Part shown: positions 7,115 through 15,344 of the stretch, piece by piece
Position numbering within the stretch: the first letter of the stretch is position 1
Layout of the letters: every line of letters begins with the position of its first letter
Origin: Bacteroidales bacterium UBA1223
GTDB taxonomy: Bacteria > Bacteroidota > Bacteroidia > Bacteroidales > P3
Direction: 5' to 3'
DNA: 23,588 bases
Assembly (NCBI GenBank): GCA_002309155.1
Contig: DBXB01000069.1
Coordinates: forward strand, 16,529 to 40,116
The notes under the pieces: generated by a model
What the model saw: the letters and a program-made list of their open reading frames with translations, nothing else
Told to the model about the DNA's origin: nothing
The model's database searches: none
Made by a program: the position numbers and the translations under genes

Positions 7115-10012
7115 TTATTTTATCCCCATCGATTTATATATTAATGTCTGGATGTCGGTGCGGATATTCATTGACGCCAGCTTGTTAGGCGTGGCGGATG
7201 GATAAACACGGTTGGAGAGAAAGATATATATGAGATTGTATTTGGGGTCGACCCACACCATGGTGCCGGTAAATCCTGTATGACCGAAGCTCTGCTGGCT
7301 TACAAGGGGTGAAACATGGGTGCTCGCCTTGCTTATCAGAGGCTTGTCGAATCCCAATGCCCTGCGGTTGCCATAGGATTCGTAATAGCGTTTGTTGAAT
7401 CTTCCGAAAGTCTCAGCAGAGATATACTGTACCCCGTTGTAGCGTCCCGAGTCGAGCATCATCTGATAGATGTGGAAAAGGTCGTTGGCAGTAGAGAACA
7501 GTCCTGCATGTCCGGCGACGCCACCCATAGCCGCGGCGTTGGGGTCGTGGACATATCCACGGAGTTGCTGTTTGCGGAACGATCCGTCGTATTCGGTGGG
7601 GGCTATACGCTCGGCGGCAATGCCGTGCTGGAGAGGCTGGAAGCAGGTGTTGCACAAATTCATGGGAGCGAAGAAGTGCTCCTGAGTGAAAGCGTCGATA
7701 GATTTGCCACTGACTTGGCGCACCACCTCGGCGAGGAGTATGAAGTCGAGATCACTATATATATATTGATTCTTCTTCTCGAGTTTGCTCTCAACAATCT
7801 GTTTCAGGACTTGATACCTGAATTCGGGAGAGATGTATATGTCGTCGCCTATGGGTATGTATTTCGCTGGAGGAGTCTTGCCTCTGTATATCATGTTGGT
7901 GCCCACAGCCTCTTGCCAGTAGGAGTCAAAAGCCTTGAGTCGCCCGAAATGGCTCAGCACCTGCTTGATGGTTATATGCTTCTTGTCGCTGTGCTTAAGG
8001 TATGGGAGGTAGCGGCTGAGTTTGTCGTCGAGAGTTATCTTGCCGGATTCGACCAGTTTCATGATGGCCAGGTTTGTGGCGGTGATCTTGGTGAGGGAGG
8101 CGAGGTCGTAGACAGTGTTGGTGTCCATGGCTGGCGACGACTCGTCGTAGGTCTGGCGACCATAGCAGCGATTGTAGACGATGGTGCCGTTCTTCGCCAC
8201 CAGGATTTGACATCCGGGATAGGCTTTCTGCAGTATGCCGTTGTTGGCGATAGAATCTATTTTGGCGAAACAGTCCTCATCCATTCCAGCTTTCTTCAAG
8301 GCTGGAGAGAATGGGTTGGCAATGACGGGGATGGCTTTGAGCGATGTGCCTTCAGGGTAGTTACCGGATGTGACGGGGAGTATGCCTTCAAAAGCGTTGT
8401 CGCCATATAGGGCAGGGGGGACCGCCTTGATTGTCTCACGGGTGTTCTGGTAGGCGACAACCACCGCTGAGAGGTAGTTGTCCTGATCAACTCTCGTCTT
8501 TGAGGCGGGGCGGGGGAACGATTCGAGGATATAAGGAGATCCGTAGATGACAAGGGTGGTCTTGAGGTTGGGGATGGCGGCGATGCTGTTGATGAGGTCG
8601 ATGGTCTGAGTTGACACGCCATAGTTATTGGCAGGCTGAATGTTGGCGTAAAGTGAGATGACAACGGCGTCGGAGGCAAAAATTCGGTTCAGAAGTTTCT
8701 CATCCAGCGCAGTCACCGCAGTGTCGGAGGCTCCGACGGCAATCCAGAGCGTTTTCTGTTCCCTTGAGAGAGGAAGTGCGTGGTCTTTGTTGTATACGAG
8801 TGTCAGAGCCTTCTGTGCCATCAGGTTGCTAATCCTGTTGCATCGTTCGGAGTCTTTCTTGTCGGGAGCGGTCAGTTTGCCAAAAGAGGCCTTGTTGAGT
8901 CCGGCGAGGTATTTCTCGCGGAGAATACGATGACAACTTTTGTCGATGGCTTTCTCGAACTCGGGGTCTTTCTTAGCCTCTTCATAAAGGACCTTGATGG
9001 TTTTCTGTAAATCTATGGGCAGGAGAATGACATCGCATCCGGCGCGAACCGCTCTCACGGCGCCCTCACCGTCTTTGAAATTGTTGCTCACAGCCTTCAT
9101 GTCGATACCGTCGGTAAACACAAGTCCGTCGAAATTCAGTCTTTCCCTAAGCAGAGGAGTAACTATGCGTTCCGACAATGACGAAGGCATATTGGGACGA
9201 TTGTCGTGGGCGTTGACTTGGAGATGAGCCACCATCATGCCACGGATGCCATTCTTGGCGAGCTGCTTGAATGGATATAGGTCGACAGTGTCGATATATT
9301 CTTCAGAGTGGTTAATTGTTGGTAGGTCGTTGTGACTGTCCACGTCGGTGTCGCCGTGGCCAGGGAAATGTTTGCCGACAGCTATTACACCTTTGCGCTG
9401 CAGCGCCAAGGCGTAGAGTACAGATTTGCGGGCCACACGTTTCTTATTCTGTCCGAATGAGCGGCAACCTATGACAGGGTTCTTAGGGTTGTCATTGAGG
9501 TCACATACAGGTGCGAAATTGATATGAATGCCCATCTTTGCACACTGGATTCCTATTTCCTCGCCCATCATGGAGATGAGAGAGTCGTTGGCAGAGCTCA
9601 GGGCTCCCATGAGCATCTGGCGGGGAAAGGAGAAACAGTCGGTGAGCCTCATGCCCAGACCCCATTCGCCGTCTATGGTGACGAAGAGAGGTGTCTTGCT
9701 GAGATTTTGGTATCTCTTGGTCTGTTCCACCTGTGCAGAGGCTGTGCCTTTGAAGAAACAGATGCCGCCGACATGATATTTCGTGAAACTCTTTTCGAAA
9801 GCCGCCTTTTGTTTGTTGTTCATTTTCTGAGGGACTCGGACAAACATCAGTTGACCGATCTTGTCGATCAGACTCATCTGTTTTATCTTAGTGTCTGCCC
9901 ACTTGTTGGCGGCGGCAACCCGACCTGTGTCTGCCGGTTCGGTGGCCCTGGCGGAAAAGGAGAGTGGTGCCAATAGAAGAAAAAGTAGTGCGTATTTCAA
10001 AGATGAAGACAT
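7115..10012 (-). CDS. Exported GH3 beta-N-acetylhexosaminidase-like protein fused to a serine beta-lactamase-like domain
   Basis: A 965-residue protein with a signal peptide (about residues 1-23). Residues 35-370 form a glycoside hydrolase family 3 domain of the NagZ/BglX type. It has the KHFPGHG motif at 214-220, a conserved His at 227, and FTDGIDMKAV with the probable nucleophile Asp301. Residues 400-560 resemble a GH3 C-terminal domain. Residues 575-960 form a class C beta-lactamase/esterase-like domain with SLTK (Ser639, Lys642), YSD at 752-754 and HTG at 911-913. Known relatives in Bacteroidota suggest a role in peptidoglycan or muropeptide turnover at the envelope; the exact substrate is inferred. 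A terminator lies between it and the upstream hup gene, so it probably has its own promoter, though I see no clear box. It converges on the TPR gene. Confidence 0.92.
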   Translation of the reverse strand: MSSSLKYALLFLLLAPLSFSARATEPADTGRVAAANKWADTKIKQMSLIDKIGQLMFVRVPQKMNNKQKAAFEKSFTKYHVGGICFFKGTASAQVEQTKRYQNLSKTPLFVTIDGEWGLGMRLTDCFSFPRQMLMGALSSANDSLISMMGEEIGIQCAKMGIHINFAPVCDLNDNPKNPVIGCRSFGQNKKRVARKSVLYALALQRKGVIAVGKHFPGHGDTDVDSHNDLPTINHSEEYIDTVDLYPFKQLAKNGIRGMMVAHLQVNAHDNRPNMPSSLSERIVTPLLRERLNFDGLVFTDGIDMKAVSNNFKDGEGAVRAVRAGCDVILLPIDLQKTIKVLYEEAKKDPEFEKAIDKSCHRILREKYLAGLNKASFGKLTAPDKKDSERCNRISNLMAQKALTLVYNKDHALPLSREQKTLWIAVGASDTAVTALDEKLLNRIFASDAVVISLYANIQPANNYGVSTQTIDLINSIAAIPNLKTTLVIYGSPYILESFPRPASKTRVDQDNYLSAVVVAYQNTRETIKAVPPALYGDNAFEGILPVTSGNYPEGTSLKAIPVIANPFSPALKKAGMDEDCFAKIDSIANNGILQKAYPGCQILVAKNGTIVYNRCYGRQTYDESSPAMDTNTVYDLASLTKITATNLAIMKLVESGKITLDDKLSRYLPYLKHSDKKHITIKQVLSHFGRLKAFDSYWQEAVGTNMIYRGKTPPAKYIPIGDDIYISPEFRYQVLKQIVESKLEKKNQYIYSDLDFILLAEVVRQVSGKSIDAFTQEHFFAPMNLCNTCFQPLQHGIAAERIAPTEYDGSFRKQQLRGYVHDPNAAAMGGVAGHAGLFSTANDLFHIYQMMLDSGRYNGVQYISAETFGRFNKRYYESYGNRRALGFDKPLISKASTHVSPLVSQQSFGHTGFTGTMVWVDPKYNLIYIFLSNRVYPSATPNKLASMNIRTDIQTLIYKSMGIK

Positions 10013-10063
10013 TGTGCTTAGGTAATTTATTACATATCAATATATTGGTTTCGGTTGAAATAT

Positions 10064-10095
10064 AAAAAAAGCGTCAGGGTACTGACGCTTTTTTT
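10064..10095. terminator. Bidirectional intrinsic terminator between hup and the GH3 gene
   Basis: A7-GCGTCAG, loop GGTA, then CTGACGC-T7: a perfect 14-bp inverted repeat with A and T tracts on both sides. It sits 16 bp beyond the hup stop codon on the minus strand and should end hup transcription before the GH3 gene. Confidence 0.93.
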
Positions 10096-10111
10096 ACTTG
10101 CTGGGAAAATG

Positions 10112-10396
10112 TTATTTTACATTTTCTTTAACTTCATTGAGGAAAGTCTTGGCGGGTTTGAAAGCCGGGATGTTGTGAGCGGGAACAATAACGGAAGTGT
10201 TCTTGCTGATGTTACGACCGGTCTTCTCAGCGCGACGTTTAATGATGAAGCTACCGAAGCCACGGAGGTAGACGTTCTCACCACCGATCATGGCATCCTT
10301 AACTGTAGTCATGAACTCTTCAACAACGGCTAAAACAGCCACTTTCTCAATTCCAGTCTTCTCGGAAATTGAAGCTACGATTTCTGCTTTTGTCAT
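10112..10396 (-). CDS. hup: HU/IHF-family DNA-binding protein
   Basis: A 94-residue histone-like protein of the usual HU length. It starts MTKAEIVASISEKTGIEK and has the family signature GFGSF at the turn into the arm, followed by RRAEKTGRN. The arm is SVIVPAHNIPAFKPAKTF, matching the HU/IHF pattern of a Pro-containing beta-arm that intercalates into the DNA minor groove. It should act as a nucleoid dimer that bends DNA. It has a good promoter -7 box 48 bp upstream and a strong terminator downstream, so it looks monocistronic. Which HU paralogue it is cannot be decided here. Confidence 0.95.
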   Translation of the reverse strand: MTKAEIVASISEKTGIEKVAVLAVVEEFMTTVKDAMIGGENVYLRGFGSFIIKRRAEKTGRNISKNTSVIVPAHNIPAFKPAKTFLNEVKENVK

Positions 10397-10443
10397 ATCA
10401 AATAAGATTTAAAGTTTGTTTCAAATTGTTTCAATATGAATTG

Positions 10444-10451
10444 CAAAAGTA
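10444..10451 (-). promoter_or_regulatory. hup promoter -7 element (TACTTTTG on the minus strand)
   Basis: CAAAAGTA on the plus strand reads TACTTTTG on the minus strand, an exact TAnnTTTG match, 48 bp before the hup start codon. The -33 region is AT-rich without a clear TTG at the usual spacing. Confidence 0.6.
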
Positions 10452-10634
10452 CATAAAAAATTCAATATAGAAATGTTTTAAGAAAATATTTTTTTTCCAG
10501 CAGGGGGATTTGTGTTAAAAATCGAATATAATTCTCAGAATTACAGTCTGTTGAATTTACAGGTCGCTTCCCCAAGTTTTTTGTATTTTTAATCTATTCC
10601 ACTGTTGTTGTATCATATATGAGAATTGAAATAT

Positions 10635-10666
10635 GTCAATAAATAAAAAAGTCAATAAATAAAAAA
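10635..10666. repeat. Perfect 16-bp tandem duplication
   Basis: GTCAATAAATAAAAAA occurs at 10635-10650 and immediately again at 10651-10666. It is probably a recent slippage event in AT-rich non-coding DNA. Confidence 0.85.
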
Positions 10667-10680
10667 CTATCAATTGCCTT

Positions 10681-10715
10681 AGGTAAAGTTTATAGTTTAC
10701 AGGTTAAAGGTTAAA
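10681..10715. repeat. Heptamer tandem array, 5 units
   Basis: AGGTAAA, GTTTATA, GTTTACA, GGTTAAA, GGTTAAA in strict 7-bp phase. It shares words and period with 2591-2618. Confidence 0.8.
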
Positions 10716-10801
10716 GAATTCTCCATATTGATATTCAACAACATAATCTTGTGTGTTGTTGCACCTATTATTTAATTAGTACATAATTAAAAATAATATC
10801 G

Positions 10802-10809
10802 TAATTTTG
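10802..10809 (+). promoter_or_regulatory. Probable promoter -7 element (TAATTTTG) for the CHU_C-protein gene and the downstream run
   Basis: TAATTTTG matches TAnnTTTG and lies 48 bp before the ATG at 10857. Because the following genes are closely spaced on the same strand, this could drive the whole accessory block. No clear -33 TTG is seen. Confidence 0.5.
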
Positions 10810-10856
10810 CAATTTATTGCATGGTGTATATAACTATGAAGAGAAATTGATGGAAA

Positions 10857-13337
10857 ATGAAATCTAAGATTTGTCTTTACATATTAGCGGTTCTTTTCTG
10901 TGCTTCGTCTATCAAGGTGTGGTCGCAGGAAATAACCACTATGGGGACAGATTTTTGGTTTTCATTTATGAAAGGTAGGATGGAAGCCTCGATGACGGTT
11001 ACAGTGACAGGTTCCCGTGCTTGCTCTGGTACGTTGAGTAACCCCAATACTGGTTGGACCCAAAATTTCACTGTACCTGCAAATGGTAGTGTTATTATTA
11101 ACATTGATACAGCGCAGTCGTACAATTATGTGTCAAACAGAATCTGTAATAAAGGCTTGCATCTAACGACTACGGATACTGTGTCAGTGTATGCGAGCAA
11201 TTTTCTTCAAACCTCATTTGATGTTTCTTATGTATTGCCCACTGATGCATTGGGTGATGAGTATATGGTTCAGACGTTTGAGTCTTGTCATGCCAGCGAT
11301 AAATCAGAAGTGCTGATTGTCGCTGTGGAAAACAATACTGTTGTTGATATTTATACAACGACGGCTGTACTCAATCATACGGGATCTTCCGTTATTACGA
11401 AAACGCTCAATGCAGGACAATGTTATTTGATGCAAAATAATGTCAATACTGATTTTAGTGGTACTACTATAAAATCTCACAATTGCAAACCTTTTGCCGT
11501 ATTCAATGGTCATGTGTGTGCACATATACCTTCAGCGTCGGGCTCGGCTTGTGACCATCTGTATGAACAGAGCTTGCCTACTCGTTACTGGGGTAAACGT
11601 TTTGTGGCGACCATGGCCAACGGACATAATGGTGACATTGTGAAGATTACGTCTCTATATGATGATTGCGCAGTTAATGTCGGTGGTGGTCAGGTGGCAA
11701 CATTGGATGCTGGTGAGAGTTATAGTTTTTCGATGACTGGCAGTCAACACAGCAGATATATTGAGACATCTAAACCATCGACAGTATATATGTATACGAT
11801 GAGCGTGAATGTGGCAGGACCGAATGGTGATCCTTCTATGTCGTTTATTCCGCCCATCGAACAGCGTCTGAAGGATGTTGTCTTTGTCAGCTATAACTAT
11901 GCGACGCAGCTTACATCAGCCCATTATGTGAATGTGGTGGCGAGTAGCAGTGATATTAATGATATCTATCTGGATGGCACTTCTTTGGTGAATTCTTTTT
12001 CCGCTGTACCCGATAATCCATATTATTCTTTTGCCAGAGTGCCTGTCGCTCCAGGTTCGCACAGGTTGAGAAGTTTTGGCAATGATGGTTTTGTAGCATA
12101 TGCTTATGGTGTTGGTGGAAACGAGAGCTATGGTTATGCGGTGGGTTTTTCGACAATACCGCAAGAGTGCAAGTTGTACGTGAACGACGTGGAGGTAGGG
12201 GATGGTGATACAGTACATGTGTGTGTTGGTGATGATGTGAGATCTTTTGTGTATTTTAATGACACAGCTGATATAATTGGATGGTTTAAGGATGGTGTCC
12301 CGTTCTCGGCCAATGATACGTTGACATTTTCAAGTTCTGTTGCTGATAGCTCTGCGATAAGTGTGGTTTTTACTTTGCTCTCTGATTGTTCAGTAATAAT
12401 TGACACATTCAACTTTTATACAATATTTAGTGGTACTCAGACTAATGAGTTTGATAGTGTTGTTTGCAATAGTTTAATGATGTGGAATGGAATTCATTGT
12501 GATAGTTCGGGTAGATACCAATGTGTCCTCCCTGATGTTTTCGGATGTGACAGTCTAGTCATAATGAATCTTACAATCAATGAAGGTTCACGTGGTTATC
12601 TCTTATTTGAGGGGTGCGACAGCATAATAATCAATGACACTCCTTATTATGAAGATGATACCATCCATTATTCTACGTACATAGACCAGAATGGCTGTGA
12701 CAGTGTGGTGTTTGCCTGTTTGTCGATACATCCGTCATCATCAGATTATGTGTTTCTCGAGGGGTGCGACAGCATTATGATCCATAACATTCCGTATTAT
12801 GAAAATGATACAGTTTACTATTCTACGTACATCGATCATAATGGCTGCGACAGTGTGGAGTATGCCTGTTTGACAATACATCCGTCATATATGATGGATG
12901 TTGATGTTGATTTGATAGAAGGCGATACGCTGTTGTGGATTGATGGAGCTAGTTATTATAATGAAGAATCTCACCCGGTCTATTATTATCAATCAGTAGA
13001 TGGCTGTGATAGTGCACTGAGACTCAATATTCATGTCATTTATTTACCGCCAATAGACAGTTCTGTTGTGTGGGCTCCAAATGCTTTTACACCCAATGAG
13101 AGTAGCAATAATGTTTTCAAGGTGTTTGGGGATGATTTGATAAGTATGCATGTATGGGTTTACAACCGTTGGGGTGATTATGTGACAGACTTTGACGGTC
13201 TGACTGAGGGGTGGGATGGCACTCGTGACGGTAAGCCATGCAAGATGGAAGAGTATGTTTATTTGATTGAGTATACAGTAAATGCGAAACCTCAATATAA
13301 ACATAGGAAAATAGGTACGGTATTGTTATTAAGATAA
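10857..13337 (+). CDS. T9SS type B exported protein: IgGFc-binding-like N-terminus, GCDS repeats, CHU_C sorting domain
   Basis: An 826-residue cell-surface protein. Residues 1-23 are a signal peptide. Residues 28 to about 430 resemble the IgGFc-binding N-terminal family, with TTMGTDFWFSFM at the start and repeated beta-strand segments. After a divergent region come repeats with GCDS motifs, including two adjacent 50-residue units starting at residues 585 and 635. The last 90 residues are a gliding-motility/type B sorting domain: WAPNAFTPNESSNN, YNRWGDYV, GWDGTRDGKPCKMEEYVY and a final GTVLLLR. Known CHU_C proteins are carried across the outer membrane by the type IX system and kept at or released from the surface. 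It probably acts as an adhesin or matrix protein; the ligand is unknown, and the IgGFc name does not prove antibody binding. The next gene starts 23 bp later. Confidence 0.85.
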   Translation: MKSKICLYILAVLFCASSIKVWSQEITTMGTDFWFSFMKGRMEASMTVTVTGSRACSGTLSNPNTGWTQNFTVPANGSVIINIDTAQSYNYVSNRICNKGLHLTTTDTVSVYASNFLQTSFDVSYVLPTDALGDEYMVQTFESCHASDKSEVLIVAVENNTVVDIYTTTAVLNHTGSSVITKTLNAGQCYLMQNNVNTDFSGTTIKSHNCKPFAVFNGHVCAHIPSASGSACDHLYEQSLPTRYWGKRFVATMANGHNGDIVKITSLYDDCAVNVGGGQVATLDAGESYSFSMTGSQHSRYIETSKPSTVYMYTMSVNVAGPNGDPSMSFIPPIEQRLKDVVFVSYNYATQLTSAHYVNVVASSSDINDIYLDGTSLVNSFSAVPDNPYYSFARVPVAPGSHRLRSFGNDGFVAYAYGVGGNESYGYAVGFSTIPQECKLYVNDVEVGDGDTVHVCVGDDVRSFVYFNDTADIIGWFKDGVPFSANDTLTFSSSVADSSAISVVFTLLSDCSVIIDTFNFYTIFSGTQTNEFDSVVCNSLMMWNGIHCDSSGRYQCVLPDVFGCDSLVIMNLTINEGSRGYLLFEGCDSIIINDTPYYEDDTIHYSTYIDQNGCDSVVFACLSIHPSSSDYVFLEGCDSIMIHNIPYYENDTVYYSTYIDHNGCDSVEYACLTIHPSYMMDVDVDLIEGDTLLWIDGASYYNEESHPVYYYQSVDGCDSALRLNIHVIYLPPIDSSVVWAPNAFTPNESSNNVFKVFGDDLISMHVWVYNRWGDYVTDFDGLTEGWDGTRDGKPCKMEEYVYLIEYTVNAKPQYKHRKIGTVLLLR
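12609..12908 (+). repeat. Two tandem 150-bp (50-residue) GCDS units
   Basis: Units 12609-12758 and 12759-12908 both begin GAGGGGTGCGACAGCAT and share TATTCTACGTACAT. Each unit encodes two GCDS motifs. The nucleotide similarity, partly at third positions, indicates a fairly recent duplication. Weaker GCDS copies flank the pair at about residues 565 and 720. Confidence 0.85.
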
Positions 13338-13360
13338 AAGACACTGATTATTTGAGATTG

Positions 13361-14068
13361 ATGAAGAATGTTGCAATCATATTAGCAGGAGGAGTTGGTA
13401 GCCGAGTGGGGTATTCAATACCGAAACAATTCCTTAAGGTGGCAGGAAAAACTGTCATAGAGCATACCGTGGATGTGTTCGACAATAATGATTTGATTGA
13501 TGAGGTTGCTGTGGTGATTCATCCGATGTATATTGACGAGATGGATCGTATAGCTGTTCGTAATCCATGGAAGAAAGTGAAACGTATCTTAAAAGGTGGT
13601 GATGAACGATATATGTCAACACTTTCGGCTATTGAAGCATATAGAGGATTTGGCAACTGCAACATGATTTTTCACGATGCCGTTCGTCCATTGGTCAGTG
13701 ACAGGATTATAAAAGATGTTATCGAGGCTCTTGACAAATATGACGCTGTTGATGTAGCTGTTCCGACTACAGATACCATAATAAAGATTGATGAGGGAAT
13801 GCGATTTGTGGACAAGATTCCTAAAAGAAATATGCTTCGTTGTGCCCAGACACCGCAGGCGTTCAAGTATGATATTGTGGCAGAGGCTTATGGGAAAGCA
13901 TTGAAAGACCCAGACTTTGTGTCTACGGATGATTGCGGGACTGTGGTGAAGTATATGCCAGATGTAAAGATTTTTATCGTTGAGGGTGAGGTTTCTAATA
14001 TTAAGTTAACATACAAAGAGGATTTGTCCCTTATTGACACCCTTTTTCAAATACGCTCAAAGCACTAA
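13361..14068 (+). CDS. IspD/TarI-like cytidylyltransferase (probable CDP-ribitol-type synthesis)
   Basis: A 235-residue nucleotidyltransferase that would join CTP to a sugar- or polyol-phosphate. From the ATG at 13361 it shows the glycine-rich loop LAGGVGSR (8-15), PKQF (21-24), GGDERYMS (79-86), HDAVRP (105-110), TDTIIK and AQTPQAF. The HDAVRPLVSDRII segment looks more like TarI and the N-terminal half of Haemophilus Acs1/Bcs1 than housekeeping IspD, but IspD cannot be excluded by eye. A TTG at 13352 would add three residues; ATG is preferred because it gives the usual MKNVAIILAGG start. It lies 23 bp after the CHU_C gene and 31 bp before an SDR gene, the expected partner for ribitol-5-phosphate formation. 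Confidence 0.85.
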   Translation: MKNVAIILAGGVGSRVGYSIPKQFLKVAGKTVIEHTVDVFDNNDLIDEVAVVIHPMYIDEMDRIAVRNPWKKVKRILKGGDERYMSTLSAIEAYRGFGNCNMIFHDAVRPLVSDRIIKDVIEALDKYDAVDVAVPTTDTIIKIDEGMRFVDKIPKRNMLRCAQTPQAFKYDIVAEAYGKALKDPDFVSTDDCGTVVKYMPDVKIFIVEGEVSNIKLTYKEDLSLIDTLFQIRSKH

Positions 14069-14099
14069 ATAATACTACACATATCTAATATTATTCTTT

Positions 14100-14726
14100 A
14101 TGAACACCAAGATGAACAAAAAAGTATTAATTACCGGTGGTAAGGGCGACATAGCTCAAGCATTGAAAAAATTGCTTGAAGACGAAGGATATATGGTTAT
14201 GGCTCCGTCGAGGACTGAGCTTGATGTGACTGATTGGAATAGTATTGAGACTGTTATCAAGGAGTTTGTCCCGGATATCTTAGTCAACAATGCTGGATAT
14301 GTGGTCCCTCAATCAGTTAAACAGATGGACTTGGAGAATACAAAAAGACATTTTGACATAAACGTGTGTGGTACATTCTATTGTACTGGAATTGCATTGA
14401 AATATAATCCTAATCTGCAAATTGTCAATATTGGATCGGCCGCCGCTATTGAGTCCCATGCAACTTGGAGTGAATATTGCGCTTCAAAATCTGCGATAGT
14501 AATGGCGACGAAGTGCTGGGCTGAGGATGGACTCAACGCTGTGGTTATATCCCCTGGCAGAACTAGGACAAAAATGCGGAAAAGTCTATTTCCCGATGAA
14601 GACCAGAACACATTGCTAGACCCTGTGGATTTTGCGAAGGTGGTGATGAAGGCTGTTCGTGGAGAGTATCCTTCGGGAACTCATATCGTTGTAAGAAAAC
14701 AAAATGTGCAAGATTTGTTAAACTAA
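14100..14726 (+). CDS. Short-chain dehydrogenase/reductase, possible ribulose-5-phosphate reductase partner
   Basis: A 208-residue classical SDR. It shows the cofactor motif TGGKGDI (12-18), the NNAG motif (63-66), and the catalytic set Ser113, Tyr126 and Lys130 (YCASK). An ATG at 14112 (MNKKVLITGG) is an alternative start. In Haemophilus Acs1/Bcs1 an SDR domain that reduces ribulose-5-phosphate to ribitol-5-phosphate is fused to an IspD-like domain. Here the two activities would be separate adjacent genes in the same order. That substrate is inferred from context only. The next gene begins 14 bp downstream. Confidence 0.85.
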   Translation: MNTKMNKKVLITGGKGDIAQALKKLLEDEGYMVMAPSRTELDVTDWNSIETVIKEFVPDILVNNAGYVVPQSVKQMDLENTKRHFDINVCGTFYCTGIALKYNPNLQIVNIGSAAAIESHATWSEYCASKSAIVMATKCWAEDGLNAVVISPGRTRTKMRKSLFPDEDQNTLLDPVDFAKVVMKAVRGEYPSGTHIVVRKQNVQDLLN

Positions 14727-14740
14727 AATAAACATATAAA

Positions 14741-15283
14741 ATGACTTGTTCTGAATATTTAGTCGATTTCTTGATTTCCCATGGAGTAACTGATGTTTTT
14801 GGTTATGCCGGCGGTTATATAGTCCCATTTATGGATGCGCTTTATAAGAGAAAAGATGAGATAACGACACATGTGTGCTATCATGAGCAAGGATGCGCAC
14901 TGGCCGCCGATGGTTTCGCCAGAACAAAAGGAAAGATTGGTGTATATTTTACAACGTCTGGTCCGGGTGCCGTAAATGCTTTTGGAGGACTTGCCGACGC
15001 TTGGTTCGACAGTAACCCGATTATGGGTATATGTGGCAATGTGCCGACGAATGAGATGAAGGGTTTCTCTGGTATTCGTCAGAACGGTTTCCAAGAGATG
15101 GATATTGTCTCAATGACAAGAAACATCACCAAGTATTCTGTTACAGCTTACAGTGCTGAGGGTTTTGCCGAAATTGTAAATCGTGCGTATAATATGGCTG
15201 TGCTTGGAAGACCGGGCGGTGTCGTCATTGATTTTCCCCTCGACATTCAACAAGTCGAGATGGTGAATTTCAAGTACCAATGA
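14741..15283 (+). CDS. TPP-dependent enzyme, N-terminal (PYR) domain subunit, acetolactate-synthase-like
   Basis: A 180-residue protein equal to the first domain only of a pyruvate-type TPP enzyme. It has GVTDVFGYAGGYIVPF near the start and the cofactor-activating glutamate Glu49 in HEQGCALAADGFAR. It also has TSGPGAVNAFGGLADAW and a typical domain end, GRPGGVVIDFPLDIQ. It stops with TGA at 15281. The other domains are in the next ORF, which starts 61 bp later in a different frame. The two together (550 residues) equal a normal single-chain member minus part of the interdomain linker. It could be a natural two-subunit enzyme or a broken gene. The product is unknown; known surface-sugar TPP enzymes add or transform two-carbon units. 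Confidence 0.82.
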   Translation: MTCSEYLVDFLISHGVTDVFGYAGGYIVPFMDALYKRKDEITTHVCYHEQGCALAADGFARTKGKIGVYFTTSGPGAVNAFGGLADAWFDSNPIMGICGNVPTNEMKGFSGIRQNGFQEMDIVSMTRNITKYSVTAYSAEGFAEIVNRAYNMAVLGRPGGVVIDFPLDIQQVEMVNFKYQ

Positions 15284-15344
15284 TTTGGCATCACCATACA
15301 TCATACATTTATTCCCATTCTTAACGGATTAACAAGTTAGAAAA

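Larger units (their letters stand above)
10397..10856. other. 460-bp AT-rich divergent intergenic region
   Basis: No gene is supported. It carries the hup promoter on the left, the promoter of the CHU_C-protein gene on the right, a 16-bp tandem duplication (10635-10666), and a heptamer array (10681-10715). It marks the left edge of the AT-rich accessory block. Confidence 0.7.

Noticed and set aside
7316..8410. 364-codon plus-strand ORF inside the GH3 gene
   Set aside because: It is a shadow of the beta-lactamase-like half of the minus-strand gene, whose catalytic motifs are intact.
15284..15344. Simple frameshift joining the two TPP ORFs
   Set aside because: Stops occur in both relevant frames within the spacer (TGA at the end of ORF 1, TAG 15338 in its frame, TAA 15330 in the frame of ORF 2), so one indel cannot restore a single chain.
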